Source: Acidovorax radicis (GTDB lineage: Bacteria; Pseudomonadota; Gammaproteobacteria; Burkholderiales; Burkholderiaceae_C). From it: DNA of 64,000 nt. Positions 26,231 to 36,084 of the stretch are shown in pieces. Positions within the stretch are counted from its first letter, which is position 1. Every line of letters starts with the position of its first letter. The stretch lies in the NCBI RefSeq assembly GCF_020510705.1, contig NZ_CP075184.1, forward strand, positions 4,417,001 to 4,481,000, in the 5' to 3' direction. The notes beneath the pieces are model-generated. The model worked only from the letters and a program-made list of their open reading frames with translations, did not search any database and had not been told where the DNA came from. The position numbers and the translations under genes were made by a program.

Positions 26231-28303
26231 ATGTCTGCCGGTCTCAATCTCGCCCAACTCCAGGCTGTCCACTACACCGATGGCGCCTGCCTGGTGCTGG
26301 CCGGCGCGGGTTCGGGCAAGACGAGGGTGATCACCCAGAAGATCGCCCACATGATCGAAAAAGGGATGGATCCCAAGCGCATTGCAGCCATCACCTTCAC
26401 CAACAAGGCCGCCGCCGAAATGCGCGAGCGCGCCAAAAGCCTGATTGGCCGCCGCGCCAAAGATGTGCTGGTGTGTACGTTCCACGCCTTGGGCGTGCGC
26501 ATGGTGCGCGAAGACGGGCATGTGCTGGGCCTCAAACCCCAGTTCAGCATCATGGACGCCGACGACGTGACGGGCATCCTCAAGGAAGCCTCGGGGGGCA
26601 CCACCGACCTGGCCACGGCGCGGCAATGGCAATGGGTCATCAGCAAGTGGAAGAATATGGGCCTGAGTTCGGAACAAGCCCTGGCCCAGGCGGCGGACGA
26701 CAACGAACGCATCATCGCCACGCTGATGGCACGCTATGAAGAGCGCCTGTCGGCCTACCAGAGCGTGGACTTTGACGACCTGATAGGCATGCCGCTGCGC
26801 CTGCTGCGCGACTACCCTGAAGTGCGCGCCAAGTGGCAGGCGGCGCTCTCGCATGTGCTGGTCGATGAATACCAGGACACCAACGCCACGCAGTACGAAC
26901 TGCTCAAGCTGCTGGTGGGCGAGCGTGGGCATTTCACCGCCGTGGGTGACGATGACCAGTCCATCTACGGCTGGCGCGGCGCCACGCTGGACAACCTCAA
27001 GAAGCTGCCCATCGACTTCCCCGCGCTCAAGGTCATCAAGCTGGAGCAGAACTACCGCTCCACCAGTGCCATCCTGCGCGCGGCCAACAACGTGATCGGG
27101 CCCAACCCCAAGCTGTTCCCCAAAACCCTGTTCAGCGAACTGGGCGAGGGCGAGCCCGTGCGCGTGGTCGATGCCGACAGCGAAGAGCACGAAGCCGAGC
27201 GCGCCGTGGCCCGCATCCAGAGCCTGCGCGCGGCCAGCAACCCACCGCCGGACTGGAAGAGTTTTGCCATCCTGTACCGCGCCAACCACCAGGCCAAGCC
27301 ATTCGAGAAGGCGCTGCGCAAGGCGAACATCCCGTACAAGGTCTCGGGCGGCACCAGCTTTTTTGACCGCGCCGAAATCAAGGACCTGTGCGCCTGGTTT
27401 CGCCTGTGGATCAACAACGATGACGACCCGGCGTTTTTGCGCGCCATCACCACACCCAAGCGCGGCATCGGCCACACCACGCTGGCCTCGCTGGGGGCGT
27501 TTGCCACGCAGCACAAGCAGAGCATGTTCGGCGCGCTCTTCAACGGCATGCTGCCGGCAGCCGTGCCCAAGCGCGCCATGGATGGTCTGCATGAGTTCGG
27601 CCGTTATATCAATTACCTTGAATACAGCGCCCGCCGCACGCATGGCGCCGAAGACGCCCGCGCCTTCCTGAACGAGTGGCTCAAGGAAATCGGCTACGAG
27701 CAGCACCTGTACGACGGCGAAGACAGCGAAAAGGTGGCCGCCGCCCGCTGGAGCAACGTGATGGAGTTCTGCGACTGGATGGCCCAGCGCGCGGGCGGGC
27801 AGATCGACGACACCTCGGGCGCCGTGGTGGCCAGCGAGACCAAGAGCCTGCTGGAGGTCTCGCAGACCATTGCGCTGCTCTCCACCATCAGCGAGCGCGA
27901 AAAGGACCAGGACATGGTCACGCTGTCCACGCTGCACGCGAGCAAGGGGCTGGAGTGGCCGCATGTTATTTTGGTCGGCGTGACCGAGGGCATGCTGCCC
28001 TTCAAGCTGGACGACGACGAAGGCCGCCAGCACAAGGTGAGCGATGACACGCTGCAGCGCCTGCAGGAAGAACGCCGCCTGATGTACGTGGGAATCACCC
28101 GCGCCCAGCGCACCCTGGCCGTGAGCTGGACCAAAAAACGCAAGAAAGGCCGCGAGATGGTGGCCGCGCAACCCAGCCGCTTCATCGCCGAGATGGGCCT
28201 CGATAAAACCACTGCGCGCGAAGACCCACGCGAGAAACTCAAGGCCCTGCGTGCCGAGTTCGCCGCGAAGGCGCTCGCCGCCAGCGCGGCCCCACAAGCC
28301 TGA
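26231..28303 (+). CDS. rep: ATP-dependent DNA helicase Rep
   Basis: A 690-residue superfamily-1A (UvrD/Rep type) 3'-5' helicase, cytoplasmic, which clears proteins ahead of the fork and helps restart. Motif I AGAGSGKT (about residue 26), Ia TFTNKAAAEMRERA, II VDEYQDTN (about 210), III GDDDQSIYGWRGA, IV EQNYRST, V TLHASKGLEWPHV, VI RRLMYVGITRAQ. The length and the absence of a UvrD C-terminal extension favour Rep. The ATG at 26231 aligns with the family start; the frame continues upstream without a suitable start. Confidence 0.92.
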   Translation: MSAGLNLAQLQAVHYTDGACLVLAGAGSGKTRVITQKIAHMIEKGMDPKRIAAITFTNKAAAEMRERAKSLIGRRAKDVLVCTFHALGVRMVREDGHVLGLKPQFSIMDADDVTGILKEASGGTTDLATARQWQWVISKWKNMGLSSEQALAQAADDNERIIATLMARYEERLSAYQSVDFDDLIGMPLRLLRDYPEVRAKWQAALSHVLVDEYQDTNATQYELLKLLVGERGHFTAVGDDDQSIYGWRGATLDNLKKLPIDFPALKVIKLEQNYRSTSAILRAANNVIGPNPKLFPKTLFSELGEGEPVRVVDADSEEHEAERAVARIQSLRAASNPPPDWKSFAILYRANHQAKPFEKALRKANIPYKVSGGTSFFDRAEIKDLCAWFRLWINNDDDPAFLRAITTPKRGIGHTTLASLGAFATQHKQSMFGALFNGMLPAAVPKRAMDGLHEFGRYINYLEYSARRTHGAEDARAFLNEWLKEIGYEQHLYDGEDSEKVAAARWSNVMEFCDWMAQRAGGQIDDTSGAVVASETKSLLEVSQTIALLSTISEREKDQDMVTLSTLHASKGLEWPHVILVGVTEGMLPFKLDDDEGRQHKVSDDTLQRLQEERRLMYVGITRAQRTLAVSWTKKRKKGREMVAAQPSRFIAEMGLDKTTAREDPREKLKALRAEFAAKALAASAAPQA

Positions 28304-28359
28304 TATAAGCCACGGCGCCACAGAGGCCCGCTCCCGATCAAACCCCACACGTCCCTACG

Positions 28360-28878
28360 ATGGCAGGCAACACACCTTCGGCTCCGTCCACACGCTGCAG
28401 TCGTACCGCTTGGGCGTTTGCTGCATCTTTCGTAGCTATCAGCGCTTATCCTACAAGCGCCAGCAGCCAGATTGTTTCAGAATCCACAAGCGCGTGCCCA
28501 GCGGCGGCGGACATGGGTCACCAGCATCTGCAGGGACTCTGGCAAGCACAGCTGCAACAGCCGCAAGACGGGGCGGCGGCCAGTGCCCCACCCGCCACAG
28601 CCACCCTTCGGCTGGGCCCGCACCCCGAACTGGCACAGAGTGTGCGCGGCACAGTGCAAAGAGACGGCATCACGGCACAGGTCAGCGGTGATGTGAATGA
28701 AGGCGATCTGACCCTGGAAGAATCAAACAACGGAACGAACATCAGCGCAACCTGGACAGGCCGGGTTGTGGATGGCAGTTGCGGCAAGGAAATAAGAGGA
28801 ATATGGAACAACGCCACTCCCAACCCCACTCAGCAGTCAGCACCGTTTGTGCTGCGCAAACAGGCGGCCTGGCAATGA
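28360..28878 (+). CDS. hypothetical secreted protein with repeat-derived signal peptide
   Basis: A 172-residue protein I cannot name. Residues 16-36 form a signal peptide (TAWAFAASFVAISAYPTSAS) with a probable cleavage site before Q37. Residues 22-37 are encoded by a copy of the palindromic element. The mature part has LQGLWQAQL, RLGPHPELAQSVRGTVQRDG and a GDLTLEESNNGTNISATWTG segment, then VDGSCGKEIRGIW, which suggests a small beta-rich periplasmic domain with a conserved Cys pair. Its stop overlaps the start of the phospholipase gene (ATGA), so the two are translationally coupled and probably function together at the outer membrane. Confidence 0.75.
   Translation: MAGNTPSAPSTRCSRTAWAFAASFVAISAYPTSASSQIVSESTSACPAAADMGHQHLQGLWQAQLQQPQDGAAASAPPATATLRLGPHPELAQSVRGTVQRDGITAQVSGDVNEGDLTLEESNNGTNISATWTGRVVDGSCGKEIRGIWNNATPNPTQQSAPFVLRKQAAWQ
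28421..28470 (+). repeat. AGCGCT-type palindromic element, copy 7 (inside a signal peptide)
   Basis: CTGCATCTTTCGTAGCTATC, AGCGCTT, seven bases, AAGCGCC, AGCAGCC. Read in frame it encodes ASFVAISAYPTSASSQ, the signal-peptide core of the secreted protein. Confidence 0.85.
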
Positions 28879-30080
28879 GGCCCGCAGCCTCTCGCCACCG
28901 GGTGGCCGCCCTGGTCCTGGCAGCGCTGGCCCCTACCGGCGCGGCGCTGGCGCAGCAGCCTGCAACCACTGCCGGGGCCACCGGCGGCGCCGACAGCGCA
29001 CTGCGCCGCTGCACCGCAATGTCCAGCGACAACCAGGCGCGCCTTGCCTGTTTTGATGCCTGGGCCGCGTCGAACAACACGCCCACGTGGCAAGCGCCTG
29101 CAGCTTCGGCTTCCGCGAATGCGGGTGCAAACGCCGGCGCCGATGTGAACGCCGTGCCACCACCGGTGGACGCCACCCTGCCTGCAACCCGCGTCATTGA
29201 CGTGGCCCACACTGACGGCTGCCGCGACCCCCAATACAGCGACCTGTCACGCTTTTGGGAGCTGGAATCGGGCACCGACTGCGGCACCTTCAGCTTCCGG
29301 GGTTACCGCCCCATCACCGTGTCGGTAGTGGCAGGCAGCAACGTGAACCGCGAGCCCACGTCCGATGCCGAAGGCAACTCCGCCACCGAATCAACCCCCT
29401 ATCGCCGTACCGAAAACCGCATCCAGCTGTCGGTACGCACCAAGATCGCCCAGGGCCTGTTAACCCAAGGCAATCCCACATTGAAAGACTCGGTGTGGTT
29501 TGGCTACACGCAGCAGTCGTACTGGCAGCTGTTTAGCCCCGACATATCGCGCCCCTTCCGCGCCACCGACCATGAGCCCGAGGTCATGTATGTCTACCCC
29601 ACCACAGCCACACTACCGTTTGGCTGGAAGTGGCGCTACAGCGGCATCGGGCTGGTGCACCAGTCCAACGGACAGAGCAAGCCCCTGTCGCGCAGCTGGA
29701 ACCGTGTGTACCTGATGACCGGCGTGGAACTCGACAACCGCTTCAGTGTGAACGCCCGCCTGTGGCGGCGCATTCCCGAGAGCGCGGGCAGCGACGACAA
29801 CCCGAACATCAGCGACTACATTGGCCGTGGTGAGTTGTCGGCGTTATGGAACTACGACAAGAACAACACCGTGGGGGCTACCGTGCGCAGCTCGTTGTCC
29901 AGCGCTGGACGCGGATCGGTCCGTCTGGAGTGGATGCAGGCCCTCGGAACAGGGCTCTTCGGCAGCAAGAGCAACCTGCGCCTGCACACCGCGCTGTTCA
30001 CCGGCTACGGCGACAGCATGATCGACTACAACCACAAACGCACCGTATTCAGCGTGGGCCTGAGCCTGGTGGATTTTTAA
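28875..30080 (+). CDS. pldA: outer membrane phospholipase A
   Basis: A 401-residue outer-membrane beta-barrel enzyme that hydrolyses acyl chains of phospholipids misplaced in the outer leaflet. The signal peptide (AALVLAALAPTGAALA) precedes a linker of about 90 residues and the barrel. The catalytic signature HQSNGQSKPLSRSWNR (about residues 261-276) contains the active-site His and Ser of OMPLA, and the upstream FWELESGTDCGTFSFRGYRP and C-terminal VFSVGLSLVDF (terminal aromatic residue) fit the family. The ATG at 28875 overlaps the stop of the preceding secreted-protein gene by four bases. Confidence 0.93.
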   Translation: MRPAASRHRVAALVLAALAPTGAALAQQPATTAGATGGADSALRRCTAMSSDNQARLACFDAWAASNNTPTWQAPAASASANAGANAGADVNAVPPPVDATLPATRVIDVAHTDGCRDPQYSDLSRFWELESGTDCGTFSFRGYRPITVSVVAGSNVNREPTSDAEGNSATESTPYRRTENRIQLSVRTKIAQGLLTQGNPTLKDSVWFGYTQQSYWQLFSPDISRPFRATDHEPEVMYVYPTTATLPFGWKWRYSGIGLVHQSNGQSKPLSRSWNRVYLMTGVELDNRFSVNARLWRRIPESAGSDDNPNISDYIGRGELSALWNYDKNNTVGATVRSSLSSAGRGSVRLEWMQALGTGLFGSKSNLRLHTALFTGYGDSMIDYNHKRTVFSVGLSLVDF

Positions 30081-30087
30081 GCAGGTA

Positions 30088-30235
30088 CTTCCCCCTGAAG
30101 CGCTTGCGCGCCTTCACCGCTTCTCTCGAATTGCGGCGCAATTCGGGAAGGGGAACGACGCCCTCGCTGCGGGGCGGCCCTTGCTCGGCGTCCCGAGCCT
30201 GGGACTGCACCAGTCTCACAGGCTGCGTGCAAAGC
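30088..30235. repeat. composite dispersed intergenic repeat
   Basis: Segments CTTCCCCCTGAAGCGCTTG, then an inverted repeat CGAATTGCG / CGCAATTCG (30127-30145), then GGGGAACGACGCCCTCGCTG. Parts of it recur at 13366 and 46556. Non-coding, after pldA. Confidence 0.6.
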
Positions 30236-30455
30236 GACGTGCCGCACAGCTCACGCCTCAGCATTGCTCACAACTCGTTACGACATCCTCCTCAAGATTC
30301 GCCGGATGGCGCCGACACGCCGCCACAATGGCACGCGCATCGGATCCGTTGTGGCAAACGAGGCAGAGGCGCTCGATAAGAGCCGTGTTCCCACCGTTTT
30401 ACCTGCCATTGCCCATCCCGTGCGCCCTCGAAAATGCCTACAGAGAGGAACACCC
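30236..30455. other. intergenic region before the 128-residue protein gene
   Basis: Completes the 375-bp gap after pldA. An AGAGAGGA ribosome binding site precedes the ATG at 30456; nothing else is recognised. Confidence 0.4.
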
Positions 30456-30842
30456 ATGGACATGCAATACCAGCTCAAGGCAGGCAGCTACTACCTGTAC
30501 GACATGCGCGACACGCCCAGTGCCGTCACGGGGGAACGCCGGTTCAAGCTCAAGACCGACACCGTGGCCATTGCGTTCGATGTGCACACGGGCGAGGTGC
30601 ACCAGCATGGCAGCCCCACCCGCATCCAGTCCTGGGCTAACAACACGCGCCGGCGCCTGCGCGCTGCCGGGGCGCAGGACGTGGCCAACGACATCGTGGT
30701 GGTGTCGGGCCCGCTGCCTGTGGACGAACTCAACAAATGCCTGTGGGTGAGTGGCTATGTGCGCCGCATGTTCTCGCGGCTGGCCACCCTGCCCCATGGC
30801 AAGTTGCAGCGCCCATCGGAGCCGTTTCGCAAGGCGGCTTGA
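30456..30842 (+). CDS. hypothetical small cytoplasmic protein
   Basis: A 128-residue protein I do not recognise, with no signal peptide or membrane segment. It begins MDMQYQLKAGSYYLYDMRDT and contains VAIAFDVHTGEVHQHGSP and DIVVVSGPLPVDELNKCLW; the C-terminus is basic (RRMFSRLATLPHGKLQRP). A good ribosome binding site (AGAGAGGA), own terminator and balanced composition argue that it is a real gene. The frame extends upstream but without support. Confidence 0.65.
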   Translation: MDMQYQLKAGSYYLYDMRDTPSAVTGERRFKLKTDTVAIAFDVHTGEVHQHGSPTRIQSWANNTRRRLRAAGAQDVANDIVVVSGPLPVDELNKCLWVSGYVRRMFSRLATLPHGKLQRPSEPFRKAA

Positions 30843-30870
30843 CCGGGCGCCTCTCGCTCCACTCCCCAGC

Positions 30871-30898
30871 AGGGCCGCACACAGCGGCCCTTTTTTTT
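30871..30898 (+). terminator. rho-independent terminator
   Basis: Perfect 8-bp stem AGGGCCGC / GCGGCCCT with a short loop and eight T residues, 28 bp after the stop of the 128-residue protein gene. Confidence 0.93.
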
Positions 30899-30917
30899 GG
30901 AAACGCCCCGACAGAAC

Positions 30918-31397
30918 TCAGGCGTCTGTGTCCTCGGCCACGTCGCCTTCCGCTGCATCCGGCACCTCGGCATGTTTGACGATGGTCACGGGCACCGGGC
31001 TGGCATGCGCCACTTCCTGCGAGACCGAGCCCAGCAGCGCGCTGGTGATGGCGCCCTGGCCTTTGGCGCCGATGACGACCATGTCGCACCCCGAGCTCTC
31101 AATCATGTCCACCAGCGTGTGGGCCGCGTCACCCACCCCCACATCGGTTTCGTAAGGGATTCCAGCCGCGTCCAGCAGCGCGCGCGCCGGGGCCATCAGA
31201 TGCTCACCCGCCTCCAGGCTGGCGGCGGCGATCAGGTCTGGATCGCGGGTGGTCACCAGTTCGTACAGCGTGGCGGGTTCCTGCACGTGGGCCAGGACCA
31301 CGCTGGCCTTCAGACCCTGGCGCATCAGTGTCAGGGCATGGTGAACACCATCCAGGGAGGGTTCGGAGCCATCCACGGCGATGAGGATCTTGAGCAT
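30918..31397 (-). CDS. universal stress protein (UspA superfamily)
   Basis: A 159-residue single-domain protein: LKILIAVDGSEPSLDGVHHA at the start and the ATP-binding signature GAKGQGAITSALLGSVSQEV (G-2x-G-9x-G-S) near residue 115. This points to an ATP-binding UspF/G-like member rather than UspA itself. It is soluble, probably a dimer, and involved in stress survival by an undefined mechanism. The C-terminal tail after VTIVKHAE is acidic. A GGAG ribosome binding site precedes the start. It is divergent from tgt. Confidence 0.9.
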   Translation of the reverse strand: MLKILIAVDGSEPSLDGVHHALTLMRQGLKASVVLAHVQEPATLYELVTTRDPDLIAAASLEAGEHLMAPARALLDAAGIPYETDVGVGDAAHTLVDMIESSGCDMVVIGAKGQGAITSALLGSVSQEVAHASPVPVTIVKHAEVPDAAEGDVAEDTDA

Positions 31398-31432
31398 GTT
31401 GTTCTCCTTGCAATACGGTCAGGCCAGTGTAG

Positions 31433-32680
<1,248 letters not shown>

Positions 32681-32700
32681 GGCCCACCGGTCACTTCAAT

Positions 32701-32755
32701 CACTATCAAATAGATAGCTGTTAGCGCTTTATCCATAATCGCTTGAGGCCAAAAT
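32701..32755 (+). repeat. AGCGCT-type palindromic element, copy 8
   Basis: CTATCAAATAGATAGCTG, AGCGCTT, seven bases, AATCGCT, TGAGGCC and an A-rich tail. It lies between tgt and the 165-residue membrane protein gene, ending 23 bp before the latter's start. Confidence 0.9.
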
Positions 32756-32777
32756 CATCCCAAAGCCAATCCACCCA

Positions 32778-33275
32778 TTGCTGCGCTGGCCAGCCCGTGT
32801 GTTGACCGGGCTGGTCAGCGGGCTGCTGGCGGTGATCATCCTGTTCGAGGAATGGGGATGGGAGCCGCTTCAGCGCCTGCTGGCGCGCATTGGCCGCTGG
32901 CCTGGGCTGCGCTGGATCGAGGGGTTCGTGCGCACCCTCCCGCCCTGGGCTGCGGTGGTCATGTTTGTGGTGCCTGCAGCACTGCTGCTACCCATCAAGC
33001 TGCTGGCGTTGTGGGCCATCGGGCGTGGGCATCTGGTGCTGGGCATGCTGGTGATCGTGGCCGCCAAAATCGTGGGCACCGCCGTAGTGGCGCGCCTGTT
33101 CACGCTGACGCAGCCAGCGCTTATGCAGCTGCGCTGGTTTGCCTGGGCCCACGCTCACTGGATACGCCTCAAACACGCCGTGCTGGAACGCGCCCGCGCC
33201 TCCTGGGCCTGGCGCGTGGCGCGCGTCATCCAGCGGCAGTGGACGCTGCGCTGGCGACACTGGCTCAGGCGCTAG
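32778..33275 (+). CDS. conserved hypothetical membrane protein
   Basis: A 165-residue protein. Two clear hydrophobic segments (VLTGLVSGLLAVIILFEEWG and PWAAVVMFVVPAALLLPIKL) and a third around HLVLGMLVIVAAKIVGTAVV are followed by a basic, Trp/Arg-rich cytoplasmic tail (WIRLKHAVLERARASW). I recognise the pattern as a conserved proteobacterial membrane protein of unknown function. The start is uncertain: TTG at 32778 is used, and no Shine-Dalgarno is clear because a palindromic element occupies the upstream region. Confidence 0.68.
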   Translation: MLRWPARVLTGLVSGLLAVIILFEEWGWEPLQRLLARIGRWPGLRWIEGFVRTLPPWAAVVMFVVPAALLLPIKLLALWAIGRGHLVLGMLVIVAAKIVGTAVVARLFTLTQPALMQLRWFAWAHAHWIRLKHAVLERARASWAWRVARVIQRQWTLRWRHWLRR

Positions 33276-33405
33276 GCGCCTGGGTGCCGCAGCAGCGCCC
33301 CAGCCCCACCTACCCGCTTGGAGCCCTGCGTTCGCTGCCTTTTTCTGTCTATGCGTGTATGGGTGTGTGTGGGTGCATATGAGCACTCACCCGGATTGAC
33401 GGCGT

Positions 33406-33440
33406 AAAAAAAACCTGCTGCAGGAAACGGCAGGTTTTTT
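33406..33440. terminator. bidirectional rho-independent terminator
   Basis: A stem in which AAAAAACCTGC-type and GCAGGTTTTTT-type arms pair, so each strand ends with T residues. It lies between the convergent 165-residue membrane protein and DUF3597 genes. Confidence 0.85.
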
Positions 33441-33454
33441 GGCGCGCCGGGCGG

Positions 33455-33484
33455 GCGCCGGTGCGCCGGTGCGCCGGTGCGCCG
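33455..33484. repeat. 8-bp tandem repeat (GCGCCGGT, almost 4 copies)
   Basis: Head-to-tail GCGCCGGT units between the bidirectional terminator and the stop codon of the DUF3597 gene; non-coding. Confidence 0.9.
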
Positions 33485-33490
33485 AGCCTA

Positions 33491-33880
33491 TCAGTCGCGC
33501 AGTTCAGGCGGCAACGTGCCGCCGTTGGCGGCAATGCTTCGCATGACCTGCTTGTGCAGCCAGATGTTCCACGCGGCCGAGCCGGGTTCGTCGCTGCCGC
33601 TGTAAAGCAGTTCGCCCGCCAGCTCCTTGCGCGCGGCCAGACTGCTGTCCAGACCGAGCAGCTTGAGCAGATCGACGATGGAGGTGCGCCAGTTCAGCGC
33701 ACTGGCTCCCGGCATGGCATCCAGGATAGGCGCCACGTCGCCCAAAGGGATGGACGCTGGCGCCGCAGGTGCGGCAGCAGCCGGTGCGCCAGCAGGGTCG
33801 GCTGCAGGTGGCGCGGGCACCACTTCGGCTGCGTTTGCAGACGGGAAAATCTTCGAGAAAATCTTGGAAAAAAAGCCCAT
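33491..33880 (-). CDS. DUF3597 domain protein
   Basis: A 129-residue protein: an amphipathic N-terminus (MGFFSKIFSKIFPS), a Pro/Ala-rich linker (about 20-45), and a helical domain with ILDAMPGASALNWRTSIVDL, then LGLDSSLAARKELAGEL and NIWLHKQVMRSIAANGGTLP. This is the DUF3597 pattern; some members have LysM domains nearby, absent here. The function is unknown. The short amphipathic start might associate with membrane. It lies downstream of the zinc-ribbon membrane protein gene, 77 bp away. Confidence 0.82.
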   Translation of the reverse strand: MGFFSKIFSKIFPSANAAEVVPAPPAADPAGAPAAAAPAAPASIPLGDVAPILDAMPGASALNWRTSIVDLLKLLGLDSSLAARKELAGELLYSGSDEPGSAAWNIWLHKQVMRSIAANGGTLPPELRD

Positions 33881-33957
33881 AAGTACTCCGGCAGAGAGGT
33901 TGAAGAGGGTGATGACCTACGGCCCCCGGGCAAACCTGGGCGCCGCATGCCGTTGTA

Positions 33958-35028
33958 TCACGCCGACGGCGCCGCCTGCGTAGGCCGGGGCCCTACATTC
34001 GCGCCCGTGCCGCACGCATGGCAGAACTTGGCGAATGCGCTCTTGCGCGTGGAGCACACACCGCAGTGGTCGAACAGGCCGATGCCGCAGTGTGGACAAA
34101 AGTCGATCTTTTCGTTCTTCAGGTCCACCGGGCGCTCGCAGCCCGGGCACACGCTTTTGGCCAGCCGCGCCAGCGCCACGTCGTAGCTGAGCTCCTTGCG
34201 GCGCTCCTGGTCGGGCAAGGTCTCGGCCAACTTCTGGCGCTCCAGGTAGCGATTGAGCGCCAGGATCGCGTAGCGCCCGACCACGGCGGTCACCCCAATG
34301 CCCACCACGTAACGCACGTAGCCGCCATAGCTGGGCAGGTAAGGCACCAGCTCGACAAAGAACGCAAACAGCGCAAAAAAGATGAAGCCCCACACAAACG
34401 GCCAGTAGGTGCCTTTGCGCTTTTTGACGAACAGCCAGCCCGCAATGGCCAGCAGAGGCAGCGTGAGCGCGAGGCGGTACAGGAACACACGCAGCTCGAC
34501 CTTGCGCAGCTCGGCCTGCATCTTCACGTAGCCGTCCGCCTCCAGCTTGCTCAGGCGCTGTTGTGCAGCGGCAGCGCCCTGTCGCGCGTCCAGTGCCGCC
34601 TGCTGCTGCTGCTCGACGACCTGCTGGGCCTTGCGCTCCACGGGTTTGAGGGCGTCCAGCGCGCGGGTGCGCGCAAGCACCTCGGGGTCCTGGTCCGCAC
34701 GTTGCGTGGCGCTGCGCGTGGCCAGCCAGTTGTTGAAGGTTTCGCGTTCCGCCTGCATTTCGCTGCGGGCCTTGCTGCGCTGCAGTTGGGCCTGCTCCAG
34801 AGCGGTTTGCGCGTCCTGCTCTGCCTGGCGGGCCTCCTTGACCTGGGCGCGCAGCTTGTCGGCCGCCGGTTTGTCCAGAAAATCATCCACCCGCAAGGGC
34901 GTCTCGACCTTGGGCAGGTCGCCCACGATGGTGCCGCCCAGGCCGATGAGGAAACCGGCAAACACCAGCGCCACCAGCCACAGGCCGCGCCGGAACCATT
35001 TCTCAGACAGTCTCAGAGATTTGCTCAT
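33958..35028 (-). CDS. membrane protein with coiled coil and C-terminal zinc ribbons
   Basis: A 356-residue protein. One N-terminal membrane segment (GLWLVALVFAGFLIGLGGTI) is followed by a long coiled coil (about 50-165, rich in Gln, Ala, Arg and Glu), then three further membrane segments (LALTLPLLAIAGWLF, PFVWGFIFFALFAFFVELVP and a YVVGIGVTAVVGRYA segment), and a cytoplasmic tail with two zinc-ribbon-like CxxC sets (CPGC, CPHC, CGVC, CHAC). I recognise the general architecture but not a named function. The start codon follows a GAGG-like site. A palindromic element and a MITE lie immediately upstream. Confidence 0.75.
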   Translation of the reverse strand: MSKSLRLSEKWFRRGLWLVALVFAGFLIGLGGTIVGDLPKVETPLRVDDFLDKPAADKLRAQVKEARQAEQDAQTALEQAQLQRSKARSEMQAERETFNNWLATRSATQRADQDPEVLARTRALDALKPVERKAQQVVEQQQQAALDARQGAAAAQQRLSKLEADGYVKMQAELRKVELRVFLYRLALTLPLLAIAGWLFVKKRKGTYWPFVWGFIFFALFAFFVELVPYLPSYGGYVRYVVGIGVTAVVGRYAILALNRYLERQKLAETLPDQERRKELSYDVALARLAKSVCPGCERPVDLKNEKIDFCPHCGIGLFDHCGVCSTRKSAFAKFCHACGTGANVGPRPTQAAPSA

Positions 35029-35048
35029 GGTCTTTTTTTCCTCTAAAT

Positions 35049-35096
35049 ACTATGCATTTGATAGCTGATAGCGCTTTATGGACAAGCGCTACAGGT
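35049..35096 (+). repeat. AGCGCT-type palindromic element, copy 9 (MITE inserted at its edge)
   Basis: ACTATGCATTTGATAGCTG, a TAGCGCTT half, AAGCGCT, ACAGGT. The MITE target duplication begins immediately after ACAGGT. It is upstream of the zinc-ribbon membrane protein gene. Confidence 0.9.
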
Positions 35097-35104
35097 CATT
35101 TCCA

Positions 35105-35210
35105 GGCTCTTCTAGCGAATAGTAGTGATGGAACTCGCCGCACGTCTGAAGACGGCGATTTCAACGTACGACATTTATCGAGTGCATCACTAGCATTCGC
35201 TAGAAGAGCC
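35105..35210. mobile_element. 106-bp MITE, copy 2 (ISL3-like ends)
   Basis: Almost identical to the copy at 17513-17618 (one obvious mismatch near the left end), with the same 16-bp inverted ends. It is flanked by a different 8-bp direct repeat, CATTTCCA (35097-35104 and 35211-35218), which proves an independent transposition event. It lies 9 bp from the stop codon of the DUF2145 gene. Confidence 0.94.
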
Positions 35211-35219
35211 CATTTCCAT

Positions 35220-36029
35220 TCAATTTCTGAGCACCAGCACCACAGGTGCCGATGCCAGCTGCGTGCGCTGCATCCAGGCCAGAACCGAATCCACGGTGAT
35301 GGTTTCAATGCGGTCGGAAAACCGCTTGTCGCCCGGATGATCGTCAAAGGCAATGTTCGCGGCTGTCACCCGACCGCCCATGCGGGTGAGCGGGCCGAGC
35401 TTGAGCGTGGTGGGCTCGTAGCCCTTGAACTGCAGCCAGGCCTGCGCCTGCGGGCGCGAGCGCACCGTGGCGGGCTCCATCGCCAGCGCCAGGGTCTCCA
35501 GCGCCCACTGGTTGGACTGCTGGTATTTTTGGCCCCAGGCATAGCTGACCATGCTGTAGGGCGCATGCTGCAGCGTCTTCGTGCGGCCTTTGTCCTGCAA
35601 CACGGCCAGCAGGTGCTGCTGCACCTCGGGTGTGGGCACGGCGTATACCGCCTCGTAGCGCCACAGGTCATCCAGGAAGAATTCGCCCAGCCCCTGCCGA
35701 TAAAGGTGCCCCACCGCCGTGCCACATTCATTGAGCTTGTGGGCCACGCGCCAGGGGCCCTCGGGCGTTTTATAGGCCCAGCCAAAGTGCGAATAGCGCA
35801 GCTGGTATTTGCCCAGGTCCTGCCCGGCCCGGCCCAACGCCACGACCTGCGCCCCTGAACGCGCGTTTTCCGCGTCCAGCGCCGCCGAGGTCTGCTCGGC
35901 CAGCTTCATGCCGCGCTCGATCACCTGCGGGGCGATGGGCTTGCGCGACTCGCACGAGCGGCCCGCGTGGGCAGGAACGGTTGCCGCAATCGCGACAACA
36001 GCTGTCAGTACCGCGAGCCCACGGCCCAT
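35220..36029 (-). CDS. DUF2145 domain secreted protein
   Basis: A 269-residue protein. The signal peptide (GLAVLTAVVAIAATVPAHA) precedes a mature start GRSCESRKPIAPQ; later motifs are YSHFGWAYKTPEGPWRVAHK, FFLDDLWRYEAVYAVPTP and YSMVSYAWGQKYQQSNQWAL. This is the DUF2145 family, resembling cysteine-peptidase-like folds, of unknown function. The ATG at 36029 is chosen for the signal peptide. The frame runs upstream to a GTG at 36245 that overlaps the previous stop (GTGA); that extension (about 72 residues) is encoded by GC-rich hairpin repeats and is probably not native. Confidence 0.8.
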   Translation of the reverse strand: MGRGLAVLTAVVAIAATVPAHAGRSCESRKPIAPQVIERGMKLAEQTSAALDAENARSGAQVVALGRAGQDLGKYQLRYSHFGWAYKTPEGPWRVAHKLNECGTAVGHLYRQGLGEFFLDDLWRYEAVYAVPTPEVQQHLLAVLQDKGRTKTLQHAPYSMVSYAWGQKYQQSNQWALETLALAMEPATVRSRPQAQAWLQFKGYEPTTLKLGPLTRMGGRVTAANIAFDDHPGDKRFSDRIETITVDSVLAWMQRTQLASAPVVLVLRN

Positions 36030-36084
36030 GAAACTGGCGCGACCAAAGCGAGGGATGCCGAGCAAGGGCCGCCCCGCAATGAGG

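Noticed and set aside
25979..28348. 789-codon minus-strand open frame over rep
   Set aside because: Antisense to a helicase with all motifs in place; composition is that of a shadow frame.
33455..33484. Direct repeats as a CRISPR candidate
   Set aside because: Units are 8 bp with no spacers; it is a simple tandem repeat, and no cas genes occur in the window.
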